In this document: piece after piece, positions 32,886-44,700 of the stretch | Layout of the letters: each line of letters opens with the position of its first letter | Position numbering within the stretch: position 1 is the first letter of the stretch | Made by a program: the position numbers and the translations under genes | Source: Hofstenia miamia | Taxonomy: Eukaryota > Xenacoelomorpha > Acoela > Hofsteniidae | Reading direction: 5' to 3' | Assembly: GCA_900660155.1 (NCBI GenBank) | Contig: CABFPE010000006.1 | Span: 388,546 to 452,545, forward strand | DNA length: 64,000 nt | Notes under the pieces: model-generated | The model's input: only the letters and a program-made list of their open reading frames with translations | Database searches by the model: none | What the model was told of the DNA's origin: nothing

Positions 32886-33817
32886 TGATAACCGAACACA
32901 ACTCATATTTCGAATGCACTTAATTTTGAAATCTTTGTATGAATTGTAGTTTAGATGAATTATTTTAAATAACCTTTGCAGATGTTTAAAACACCAGATA
33001 GTGCAAATTCACCACTAGAGCCGAGCTTATTTTTCTTCAAGTTTCATAAGTAGCCTTTTCAAGGTTTCTAGAAAGGTTTGTTGGGACAGATTGAACACAA
33101 ATCGTTCAATACATTTACATTTCCTTTTAAAGCAGAGCTAATTTTGGAAGGCTTCATTACTTCAAGTGCATTTTTTAAATTCTCTAGTAAAGAAGTTCCT
33201 GATGGCCAAAAGCTCCTTTTTTAATTTATATAGATATATATATATATTTATATCTCCCGCTAAATCTTTTTTAATTAAATAAATATATATATATATATAT
33301 ATTGAAGCTTGTTTTTCAATTTTTTAAGCTCACAATTGAGTCTTTTCATATCATCTTTACTTGTGCAGCATATGTAAAAATATTATTGCTTCCTTATGTC
33401 CACCCTTGTGTTAGGTTAGAATCAGCTTTGAATATATGCAAGAGATTTTTCTGTCATTGTATTTAAACAACTGAAAGCGCTATATAATAGCAATTGTATT
33501 TTCTCGTTAAGCAACCTTGAATCTTCAGTAAATAGGAATTTTATTTAGATTTTCTTTGCTTAAAAGGCACTCTTACAAACTTTAAGAAATAGCTAATTGA
33601 GTTTTTCACGCCTAAGGAATTTTTCTTTAAAGGAATATTTTTAATTTATAATTTTCTCTCTTGACAAATATAAAGGCATTTCACACGACAATTTAATTGT
33701 TTTGCGTTACGAAACTTCGTTTATTTTTAGTTGATCACTTATTAAAAGCGCTTATAGGTTTGTATTTTTCGCAGCAATTTTTATAAATACTTTTACAACT
33801 AAATTTTAACCGAGCTG
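32886..33817. other. no gene seen; short TA repeats
   Basis: AT-rich DNA with small TA runs at about 33233-33247 and 33283-33302. Possibly decayed LINE upstream sequence, but no motif supports that. Confidence 0.4.
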
Positions 33818-34100
33818 CAGGCGCGTACCTAGATATTTATAAGGGAGTCGGATTTTTCTGAAAAGGGCATTTCTATTCTTTTTTTACAAAAAATGAAAAA
33901 GTTATTTTTCTAGTGATGTGTATATTAACAATCATGGTTCAGTAATGTAATACATATAATATAAAATATGAAAATTTTATAACACCACGCACGTGGAATA
34001 ACAAATATGGTTTACCATATGTAACTTTAATTTCAAAAAGGGCAGGTCATCTAAAAGAGGGGGTCGTTCGCACCCAACGACCCCCCTAGGTACGCGCCTG
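33818..34100. mobile_element. MITE family CAGGCGCGTACCTAG, copy 2
   Basis: Same 15-bp inverted ends. Interior aligns with copies at 29310 and 36965 with scattered substitutions, plus about 10 extra bases near the right end (CGCACCCAACGACC). 283 bp. Confidence 0.88.
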
Positions 34101-34554
34101 ATCTACATAATGAAAATTATAGTTGAAAATTTCTATAGCCGAGAGCATATATTGATTTTCAAAAAATCCTAAAAGGAAAAAAAATTCCATAGACATTTCT
34201 CCTCACAGTTGTCAAGATACTTTTCAAATAACAATCGTACAAGGATTTTGACATTACCATTTCTAGTGACAACAGCCCACTAACTTTGTGGAAATTCATA
34301 AAACCAAAATTCCAGCATTATCTATGGTTCTGAAAGGTTAACTTTTATATATCCTGTGATATTTGAGGTGTTTGAATTTTTAAATTCCTAGAATAAACTG
34401 GGAGTTGTGGGGAGATTAAAGCTTTTTATACATACAGTTTGTATTAATTTTTATTATAGTAATTTGTTCACATTATTTATATTATATTTTTGAAAATATT
34501 AGCAATGACGTTTTTGTTATATTTCTGTTCTTTTTACCTCTTCCACTTAATAAA

Positions 34555-34602
<48 letters not shown>

Positions 34603-34768
34603 TTTAAAACTATAATTTACGATTTCCATATATAATACTTACATTTTCAGCCTTTAAAAATACAATTTCAAGAGAGCCATTAAAGTTGGGGGAATTTATA
34701 CTTTGAATTTCACTGCACTTTTCTTAAAATACCGGAAAATTACGTAAGACTATAATATATGGATTTGT

Positions 34769-34803
<35 letters not shown>
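34555..34803. repeat. two TA microsatellites
   Basis: TA runs at about 34555-34600 and 34770-34803. The surrounding 34101-35030 has no recognised gene. Confidence 0.9.
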
Positions 34804-34806
<3 letters not shown>

Positions 34807-35039
34807 CTGAAGCTTTAACCTTATTTACCACAAGGAATTTATTCCTACCCTATAAACTTCTTAAAATTATAGCTGTTTGAAAACCCCGATATGTCTGACT
34901 TTTACTTTTATAGTATGAATTGTGACAAAATCTGCACTAATTTCCCCCAACAGTTCTCTTATTATAGGACTTCCTATGACAATGTGAGTCCAAAATCAAA
35001 CACAATCCTAATCACTGATGACAAGTCATGAAAGAGCAA

Positions 35040-36210
35040 AGACAGTCAGTCTCCGGCAAGCCTTCAATGGTCAGAGGGTGGTAAGAATCTCCGGACAACA
35101 GGCGGACTCCACAATCCACACAGGAATCCAAACAGACCAATGGACAACAGCATAAGTGGACAGATGAGCAGAACAGGACAGCATTTGAGTGTTACAGAAG
35201 AAGCAGACCAGATGAGAGGTGTTGTAGGAAGAGAATGTTGGAAGAATGGAAAAAGCAGAAACAGGAGTAGAAATTACAGAGCAGACGCTTGCTAGTCAGG
35301 TCAGAAAGTTGAAGCTGGATGAGAATAAGGGAAAAAAGAGATGAACAGGCAAAGCAAATGGGAAATGAAGTGGCAGATGTAGTAGCAGAAGCAGTAGAAA
35401 CAGCAGAAACCGCAGATGTAGAAAAAAAGGCAGCAATAATGGAAAGGATGAAGGAAGAAATTAATGAGAGAAATAGGCTGCCAGTCCCAAGAGGAGTTAA
35501 GAAAAGCAAGTTAGCAGTAGAGACAGCAAAGGTCAATAAAGCGTTGGAGAGGATAGATGCTAGGAGTGTCACAGAAGTAAATAGCTTAGTGTATGCAGGC
35601 GCATGGGAGGTGCTGAAGAATGTAGGCATGGACATGAAGAGGAAAAGGCGACCGTAAGGTTCTGGGAGAATATATGGGGAAGTGAGGGACCAGAGATATA
35701 GATAGAGAGTGAGCAGATAATGCATGAAGAATTCTGGAGGAACACAGAAAAATGTGACAAAGAAGAAAGCAACAAGTGGTTAAAGAAGGCAGGACTAAAA
35801 AGAGAAACAGAATCACTGATAATGGCAGCACAGGAGCGAGTAATAAGTGTGGGCTATGTAAGAAAGAGCATGAGACAGTAGATCATCTGATAGCAGGGTG
35901 CGAGAAGTTAGCATGACAAGTAGGGACAAATGGTAAACTAGAGCTTGAGCAGGGAGCATGGGTTAGAAGCAGGAGACAAGTGGTATGACCACAAAGAACA
36001 GGGCATCACAGAAAATGAGAATGTTAAGATACTGTGGGACTTCAACATCCAGACAAGCAAGGTCATAGAAGCAAGGAGACCGGACATAGTAGTTGTAGTA
36101 GTTGTAGACAAAGAGAAAAGATTAGGAACAGTGAGACATAGCAGTACCTAAGGACAGGAATGTAGAAAGCAAGAAGAAAGAGCTTAGCAAGTGGCATTGT
36201 GGGTTGTGAG
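35040..36210 (+). mobile_element. RT-less LINE with R2/HERO-like endonuclease end
   Basis: A purine-rich island of higher GC. The N-terminal piece (35319-35657) has a charged helix, then LPVPRGVKKSKLAVETAKVN and VTEVNSLVYAGAWEVLKNVG, matching the region before the RT in RLE-bearing LINEs. It passes directly into the post-RT part: NKWLKKAGLKRETESLIMAA, a zinc knuckle CGLCKKEHETVDHLIAGC (C-x2-C-x8-H-x4-C, 35848-35901), EHGLEAGDKWYDHKEQG, ILWDFNIQ and EARRPDIVVV (restriction-like endonuclease PD motif near 36080), then DIAVPKDRNV. The reverse transcriptase is absent and frames change. A nonautonomous deletion derivative fits best. The exact clade is uncertain. Confidence 0.72.
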
Positions 36211-36524
36211 CACGGATCAATACAATGTGATTCAATGTTGAAAATTCAAATTGAATGTTAATTTTTTGAATTTGTTTCTTTATTTGTGCACAACTTTCAT
36301 TGGTTGGTTTTAATTGGCCAATGTGCTTGTTTCAAATTATGTTGCGACACATTCGTTTGTTTATCTTCTCATGTGGGGGTGTGCTTCATCATTCCTGTTG
36401 ATTATATTTTATGACTCAATATAAAAAATTTGAATGCATAAACATAGCCTTAATGATTTAAAAATATCGTTTCTTTAGTTTTGCACTGCACTATATATAT
36501 ATATATTAACGTCTTCGGTAGTAT

Positions 36525-36855
36525 TCAGGTCTCATCCATCGTTATCAGTTGCCGCTAAAAGCTGCCGCCTTAGCTTTCAACACCATTCAAATGTTCCCCG
36601 CCTAATCTTCTGTTTTCTCGTTAACAAACATGACACGCACCGGGCTGTAAGTTTTCGCATGAATTATGTGATGTATGGAGGCAACATCAAGTCCTGTTAC
36701 AGATTGAGCCTCCCGAATTGTCATTCGTTGCTCGTTCAAAATGAATCTGTCTACCATCTCACTGTTCATCACCGTCGTATTGGATTTGCTTTTTCTTTGA
36801 TCTTTTTGCAGCGATGCTCTTTCTTGAACCCAGTCGTCAACTGTTGATCTTCACC
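36525..36855 (-). pseudogene. mariner-type transposase N-terminal relic
   Basis: The minus strand gives ERMTIREAQSVTGLDVASIH-like sequence (read: NEQRMTIREA, then VTGLDVASIHHIIHAKTYSP). This is the second helix-turn-helix of mariner transposases (LTIREI-EE-GIS-GSVH-IL). A MDET-like patch near the low-coordinate end corresponds to the first catalytic aspartate (TGDETWV). Broken. 36211-36524 shows nothing else apart from a short TA run. Confidence 0.6.
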
Positions 36856-36964
36856 GCATTCTATTCAAAAACTTTCTCTAATCGCGCGACTATCCCGGAA
36901 TCTTATTTTCCTTTCACAAGAAAAAAACTATGGCGCGTTGGTTTGCAGTCGCGTCTTCAACCTA

Positions 36965-37237
36965 CAGGCGCGTACCTAGAAATTTATAAAGGGGGGTCGG
37001 ATTTTTCTGAAAAATGCATTTCTATTCTTTTTTTACAAAAAATGAAAAAGTTATTTTTTAGTGATGTGTATATTAACAATCATGGTTCACTAATGTAATA
37101 CATATAATATAAAATATGAAAATTTTATAACACCACGCACGTGGAATAACAAATATGGTTTACCATATGTAACTTTAATTCCAAAAAGGGCATGTCATCT
37201 AAAAAGGGGGGTCGTTGGGCCCCTAGGTACGCGCCTG
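36965..37237. mobile_element. MITE family CAGGCGCGTACCTAG, copy 3
   Basis: 273 bp with the same 15-bp inverted ends as copies 1 and 2. It is inserted beside the mariner relic and followed by 261 bp that also follow copy 1. Confidence 0.88.
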
Positions 37238-37498
37238 CGAATTACATAAAGCTACAATAAAAACGACATTTCAGAAAACACATCCTTAGGACGCATAAAA
37301 TAAAATATATGACCAATTTTACATACTAAAGGATACTTCTAAAATCTCATTTGTCGAAAAAATGCTTCGCAATTTTTGCAGAAAGTGATAATTCTCTTTC
37401 TATTCACAGCAATACTATATTGTTTAGAGAAGAATATGGATCACCAATAACTATATATATAGATCAAGTAATAAAAAAACTCATTTAGCCTCCGTATG

Positions 37499-37702
37499 CA
37501 AACTTGGGGTCTATTGAACCCCAACACGAAACTTTGCTGTATTTCCAATTATCCTCATATTACATTTATTAGGATGCATAGTTGAGTGCCTGAAAGCGCC
37601 AACTTTATGTGATCTTCAGCATTTAATTTTTTAAAACTTAGTCGTGATATACATAACTATCATTATGATTTTTCAGTGGGGTCTGAAAGAACCCAAATTT
37701 GT
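37499..37702. mobile_element. about 204-bp MITE, TIR CAAACTTGGGGTC
   Basis: The left end CAAACTTGGGGTCTATTGAA is mirrored at the right by (reversed) CAAATTTGGGTTCTTTCAGA. Both inner sides carry CCCCA. Imperfect inverted ends of about 30 bp, noncoding. The contig ending at 29843 stops exactly at this element's left border. Confidence 0.55.
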
Positions 37703-37756
37703 AAACTAGGAATATTATTAAGGTTTGCATACGCTATTTGTCTATGAAATAAAAAA

Positions 37757-37960
37757 ATGGCTAATCAATAGACTTTCCCAAAGTTAAGTGAGTATTTAAT
37801 CAACATATTTTGTAGATAATAGAAATACTTCATAAGTAATACATCAGCAGCTGATACTGATTCTAAAAAAGGAATTGTAAACAATTCAGCGATATATATC
37901 AGCAAAGGTTGCTAATCTGTGCTAAGTTAATGAAAGTCTCGATTTGAAAACATTTTGGTA
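37757..37960 (+). repeat. dispersed repeat, copy 2
   Basis: Aligns with 25716-25925 in the same orientation (shared AATACTTCATAA-TAATACA and AACAATTCAGC). Family unknown. Confidence 0.65.
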
Positions 37961-40900
37961 TTGAAAGCACTACTACCAATAAAACTTTACTAATACCAAT
38001 TTTCGACAAAGATATTCAAAATGCCATAAAAATTAAATATATTTAGAACTTCCTCCATATATATAGTTGAAAAAAAGACATTTTACTGAGAGCGAGATAT
38101 ATATTTTCGTACAAGTAGCGAAATACATGCGCTGTCTTAGTATAGAAAAGTCCTATTATATCAAAAAATCAAAAATTCAGTTATTGTTATCAGGCATTAC
38201 TTTGAAGCTTAACAATTCAACTCGTGCATGAATGAGAAATGCAAGTGTCCTATTTGTTATCCAGTGGCTGTATGATGATAGAATGCAATAGTCCTATCTG
38301 GCTAAAATAACCACCTGTTTGTTATATAAAAGAATGCATTAATGGCCAACAAAAAATATGTGATATTTTAGCTGATGATGTAATCAAAAATGGAGGGAAA
38401 ATCAAAATCTCTAGTTTTCTTTGACTACACAAATTCTCAATTGTTTCGATGATTATATGAGTTAGAGGTTAATGTAACTTCACATTTTGAATTAAAAACA
38501 GCAGAACACGTGATTTAGATTGCATTTTTAAACTAGTAGATTCTATGCAGTTATTGTTAATATTTTTATGTCTATAAATAAGAAATAGTTTGAATTTTTA
38601 TGATTTTGGATTGTATAACTATCTATAAAAGATAGTATGTAGTACATATAGTAATTTTTCAATATTAACACAATTACAATTAAAAGGCACAATTACCCAG
38701 AACTAATGCTTGCGAGTTCCGAAAAATCACAAACCTCGTTTACTTGATGACATCAACGCATGCAATCAGTATACTACCTTTAGTACCAATTCTACAAGGT
38801 TAAAATATTTAAACTAAATTTTCTCATATTTTAATAATGGCAAATTAGGATAAAGTAAGCCCTTTAGTGACATATATATGCAAAAATACTATATTTATTC
38901 AAAAAAACATGTTAAGATGTTTGAAAATTACAAGACACTTTTCATATAATTTGAAGTATGGCTGAGTCCGCACAGGATAAATCCGTATAATACGAGCAGG
39001 GCAGGATAAAATTGAGATTTCGTTAAATCCGGATAAAATCAACATTGGAAGTTGAAGACTAGACCCTTGAATACATCATCATTATATTCTTCATTAGTTT
39101 TAGCAGTATTGTAGTGTCATACACGCATTGGGGTCGATTTTGAAATTGACTCCATTAAACAACAACCTGCAAATCTTTTCGAAAAAAGATGTAAAGAGTT
39201 TTAGAACTATTTCACAAGCTGTATTACGATTGACTGTTTTACAAGGACTCCTTTTTATCTTAGTTTGCTGTCGACATGTTTGCAATTCCTGCAACTAGCG
39301 TACCTAATGAAACAATTTTCTCGTCATACAGTTTTATCATCAACATATTTACACTTTGCTTAAGCGATGGAAATGTAAATGTTTCGTTGAATCAGAGAAT
39401 GGAAAATACTTTGTAACAGGTTTATTCATTTAACTTTTTTTAGATTGCTTTAAAAAACTATTTAATTTTCTTGATAAATCACTGCCGGTCAAAATTTTTT
39501 AAAGGAAACTTTGCTAAGGGAAATATTGGAACGCAACATAATATTTTAACGTAACAAGATTGCACTGCACTGCCTTATTCAATGTATTGCTGTTCGCAAG
39601 CTAGTTAATGAGAAGATCTTGTTTTGCAAATTGCGTGCGGTTAAGATAAAAAACGGGAGGTTGATTTACTGATGAAAAATATGAGAAGTTCCAAATTCTA
39701 AAATATGTCAGTTACTCTGGATAAATGCGGACAGAATATAATAAATGCAAATCCGAACAACTCAGCCCTAGTTTCAAGAATTTAATTCTTGGGTGGTTAC
39801 ACAGCTTTAAAAAGGAGGGAATAAAGGTTTCATGTATAGAAAAAATGAGCAGAGAATATCAAACAAATTAAAAAGTACAGTGTCTCATATACTGTCCACA
39901 TGTATCTGACCGTTCTTTTCATACTAATATAGTCGATTCTTTATGTCTAAACAAATCTAAACTTGCAAAAAGATTAAAATAAAACCTCTTAATATCAAAA
40001 TAATTCGCCTTGTACTATACTTATTTCAAGTACTAATGACAACATATTTTTTCTTTGTATATACATGCAATTTCCTGTATGCAAAAAAAATATCAAAGAA
40101 AAATTGAAAATAAAACACTGATTAATTTAGGAAATGTTTAACTTTTAAATTAACTAACAATACACTTGTAAGTCGAATTTCGTTATAACTCTTAAAATTA
40201 GTAAACCTTAATAATTTCTCTTATGCGAAGAATATTATAATTTAATTCCAACACAAAATAATTCAAAAAATACAATGAGTGCACTTCTAAATATAGACAA
40301 ATTAATCATCAACTGCGCATTAGAAGTATTATAAGAGCAGAAAGTATCAGGAACATGTAACTGGTGTTTACAAATAAATTGTGGATAAGAAATTAAAATA
40401 TGTGATAAGTTGTAAAACTTTGAATAAAATATAAACATTATTAAATAAAATGATAACAGTAACTTAAAGCTAGTTATAAATACACAAAACTCAACCCCAT
40501 AATTTTCTTTTCCAGTGTTTTAGATCAAAGAAAAAATAATTATTAAATTTACTTAATACCAAAATATAATTACAAAGTGTAATACATCGCACTTTTAATG
40601 GTTAATAGGATTTGGCGAAATTCATAAATTATGCTTTATTTAAAAGCCTTGTTAAATAGTACGGAATAAACAATAAATATTCGAACCGTCTAAAAATAAA
40701 TGTAAAATTAATTGAAAGAAATATACACATTAAAAATATTAAAATAAATTTTCTATAATAAATGCTTCATTTGACAATTATGGTCAATTATAAAATAGCC
40801 TTCTTAATGGAAAATTCACACTAAAATACGCCATTAAGCAATAAACTGGTTTAATAGTGCAGCACACTACTGTGATTAGCCTTGCATTTTGTAATTCTAG

Positions 40901-41558
40901 TCAAATTAACGCATCGATCATATTCAAGACTGACAAAAAACCGTTGTTGCAATCATGACTGCGACAAATCAATGGGCTTAAACTAGACATTAATTCTATA
41001 TCAATTTCATACAACATTGTCCATGATGTTAGATGACTTCAATTTTTAAAGAATATTAAATTCAAAAACATCATTCCCCCAAAAATCGCTGGAACTTAAT
41101 TAGGGAATTGTTGTTTCGTCGTCAAATAGTAGTAATTTTCCCATTTTCAAAGAATAACTGTTTCACTATACAACATTTGAAGGATACGCAAAGTATGAAT
41201 CTCGTACAATTAACAACCAAAATTCAAAGGCTATTGCAACTTTGAAACTAATAAAACTTTTCAATATGTGCATAACATCAGATAATATTAACCATATAGT
41301 TATCTATCAACATTTCTCAGTAATTATTAAGAGAAAATTCGCTAAATGCGTTAAGAAAAAGCATTGGTAGATGTACAAATAATTTCAAAAAGTACCAATA
41401 GTAAACAATATTAATCCACAACGTCTAAGGGAAACCACTATAGGGAATTGAATGATGTGTTATTAAAACAAAGAAGTAAAAAACATTAAAAGAATAATTT
41501 ACTCAATTGTACAAAATTAACTAAAACTTTGTGTGAACCTAATAAAATAGAATTTCAA
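37961..41558. other. no gene seen; 3' side of the exchanger gene
   Basis: AT-rich sequence downstream of the exchanger stop codon. Part of it must be 3'UTR, but no polyadenylation site can be chosen with confidence. Short ORFs lack motifs. Confidence 0.5.
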
Positions 41559-41753
41559 TCAGGCAGGACATTCGAGAGTGTTCTGACCAATGAGCACCGC
41601 GAAACAGAGGAAAATGATATAAAGCACCATCATTGATATGCCCATCATGAGGTTGAGACGCCAACGGAAGATGATGATGGCGATGAAGACGGCCATGAGC
41701 ATAACGAAGAGCATGAGAATATAGCACATGAGCCCGTCTGAATTGACATGAAC
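41559..41753 (-). CDS. SLC24A: exchanger last exon: two C-terminal helices and stop
   Basis: The TTTAG acceptor begins [20 protein letters not shown] (family VSSNGL-C-IVLLF), then the [20 protein letters not shown] helix and [11 protein letters not shown] with a TGA stop at 41559-41561. 64 codons. It matches the NCKX1/2 ending (IISCPV in vertebrates). Confidence 0.95.
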   Translation of the reverse strand, partial: VHVNSDGLMCYILMLFVMLMAVFIAIIIFRWRLNLMMGISMMVLYIIFLCFAVLIGQNTLECPA

Positions 41754-44700
41754 CTAAATAAATACTAATATTTATAAAGAAAAATGAATTTCAGAAACGG
41801 ATGTCTATATTGTCGAAGATATAATGCCAATAATTTCTGCAAAATGTAATTTATTCACGAGAAAAAGCCTAAAATATGTTTATGGCTTCCCCATATATTG
41901 ATACATAATGCCAAGTAAATTGAGACAATTATGCAAATATTCCATGAAAACATCGATGTAGTTTGTACGGAGTAAAGAATTGAATTAATATTTCACTAAA
42001 AACGATACCTTAAAGTGAGAACAAAGATTAATAGGTAGTAAGTGTATCCATTAATTATTTGAACATTTATATTTTCCCCAATGAATATTTGCCCCTGCAA
42101 AACATTGGTGGTGAAAAACATAATTTAAATAACAGTAGTTTTTTCAAAAAAATAAATTAAAAATGAAACAATGTTCACAGGTGTGGTTATGCGCAAATCT
42201 ATATGCAGTGCGATGGATAAAATCACAATTTAAGCAGTGGCAGCTCTGCCAAGTCTAGGAAACATTCCGAATAAGCAGTATATATTCGGTTACGTTCGAA
42301 AAGATTCGATAAAATGTTTTTTAAAGTGTGAGCTGAGCTCGATTCTAAGCATTCGCAGAACACAATTTATTAAATTCAATTTGATTACAAAATTATTGGT
42401 TTATGTAACTTCAATATTATTAGAGTATAATAAATAGTGTTAGCTAAATAATGGAGAATGAATAATTAGATTCAAAGTTACCCTGAAAAATAGCGGGATG
42501 AAAATTTTATACCAATCTAAACAAACGTAAACACATCTTCAGTAAACATTTAAAGAATGTAAGATGTACTAAAAAATAAATCAAACCAACGCTCAAATAA
42601 TAACAAAACAAAAAATATTTACAAAAATTTCCCCTCCCAAATAGAAGTCATTTGTGATACAAATAACCCTAACTCAGCCACGTTTGCTTTTACCAATAGC
42701 ATGGCAAAGGTGAATAACTTCTGACAATTGTATATTTAGCAAGAAATAATAGATATTGTTTAGAGTCTTTATTTTTCACGAATATAATATTTACGTCCTA
42801 ATAGGGGGCACACACAACTTCTAGTAATAATGATTTTGATGGAAATCTTTTCAGGGTATATATTACACACCTTATTGAGAATGTCTATAGATCTCAAGGG
42901 GAGGGCTTAAACAAATACAACAACGTTTTACTCTTACGTGCAATTTGGTATAGTTTCTGTTTAGCTACTCAGAAATAATAATTTGATGTAACTACGAAAA
43001 GTTGGCCATCAAAGGACCATAAATCACAGCTTATGTCAAATATGGCATAATAAATGGTCATTCCTTAAGCGCAGTTGATGAAATGCAGCCAACTAAATCG
43101 ATTCACACTAAGCAATATCTATGAATGTAAAAGAAAGCTCCATTGCAAATGCGATATGAAATAGAGCGAAATAAAGTCGCACATGTACATATACGAAAGG
43201 GTTAAAATATCGATAAATCAACAGTTCATTGTAAGGCTACTGGTATCCTGGATTTAAGGAATGAAGAAAAGTAATCCTTTTCAAATTATCGTATTTCGAC
43301 AGAAATTTCGATTAAAATAAATATTTCAGATTTACTTCTAATACTTTTCCTTCATTCTTAGTTAAACAGCTCTGGCGTCAATTCTGTTAACTAAGACAAC
43401 TCGAATAACATTATAAAAAAACATCATTCTTTAAAAATACGTAGTCTTCCAAACATATCCGATGCGAATAATTTTATTTTGTTAGTTTCTATTATCAACC
43501 AAGTATTGAAATTTTGTTAGTTTCTATTATCAACCAAGTATTGAAAATCTTTCTTCAACTGTTTTCAACACTCAGCAATAGAATTATGATTAAAGATCTT
43601 ATCAATTGAAAAAAATAAAGTCAGACAAGAAAATTTACACATTCCCAAATTTTAAAGTCCATTGCAGCTACATATTTACAATATTGAAATAAAGACGTCT
43701 TTGCACAATGTATAAAGAAATTGCATGGCATTGCTTCATGTTGATTTATATTATTTTGATATAAAATATTCAAGGCTTAAAGTAAACCTCGGTATTTACA
43801 TATTTATTTATTGCATAGTATTACACTAGGAATAAATTGTATGGGATATTGGATGACAAGAGCCGCCAATTTAATGTGGTAAAAATGGGTCAAATATGTA
43901 ATATAAAATGTGTTCTATGTACTTTGTTCAAATATGTGCTAAAATGTGTGCTTAAAGACATAACTTAGAGCGAAGTATTATTAAATATCTTCAACGTTGC
44001 ATGCACAAAACACGAGTTTACATAAATTGGTTTCGGAAATCGCTGTGCTGTAGTATGTCAGAACAGCCCCAAATTTACTAAATGCTTTCTCTGCATCCGA
44101 ATTATTGATGGGACAATTCTGGGCTAGTGCCAAACCTCTTGAAACGCAAATTGTCAAGAGACCGGTGATCTCTTGATTTACCAGGTACTTTCGAAATATA
44201 CCTAATAACTTCAAAGCAATAAAATATATGCTAAAACAGGTAAAATATGTGGTCACATATTAGTAATCAAAAAGTGAGAAAAATATGTGAACAAATACTA
44301 AACATTAGTTCACACCAAATTTTCGGCTCTAATGATAACCTAATTTATGCTTAATCGAATTCGGCGTCAAACAATATTAAAGAAATTTCGATTAAACTAT
44401 TGAAGATTGCAGATGTAAGAATGCAGATAAATGACTCAACAATAACAAAAAACAAGGAACTTTCAGAAAATCAGTACAACAACAAAAGTAAGTCTACCGA
44501 TTAAAATTGTTGGGTTTTTTCTAAACTATATAAAATTTTATAACAATTTCAGTAACAATGAATGAGCGAGTTGAATTCTTTGCATTGTCACACGCGGCCG
44601 AATTGGTTTGGAGAGCATACAGTTACTCAAATTCCATTACCCCTTGCAACCCAAACCTAAATTTCATTTTCACAGATAGTGAAACAGTAACTCAATTCTG

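Noticed and set aside
35192-35831. Minus-strand ORFs up to 177 codons rich in Ser, Leu and Phe
   Set aside because: Antisense shadow of the purine-rich LINE coding strand, which carries the recognisable motifs.
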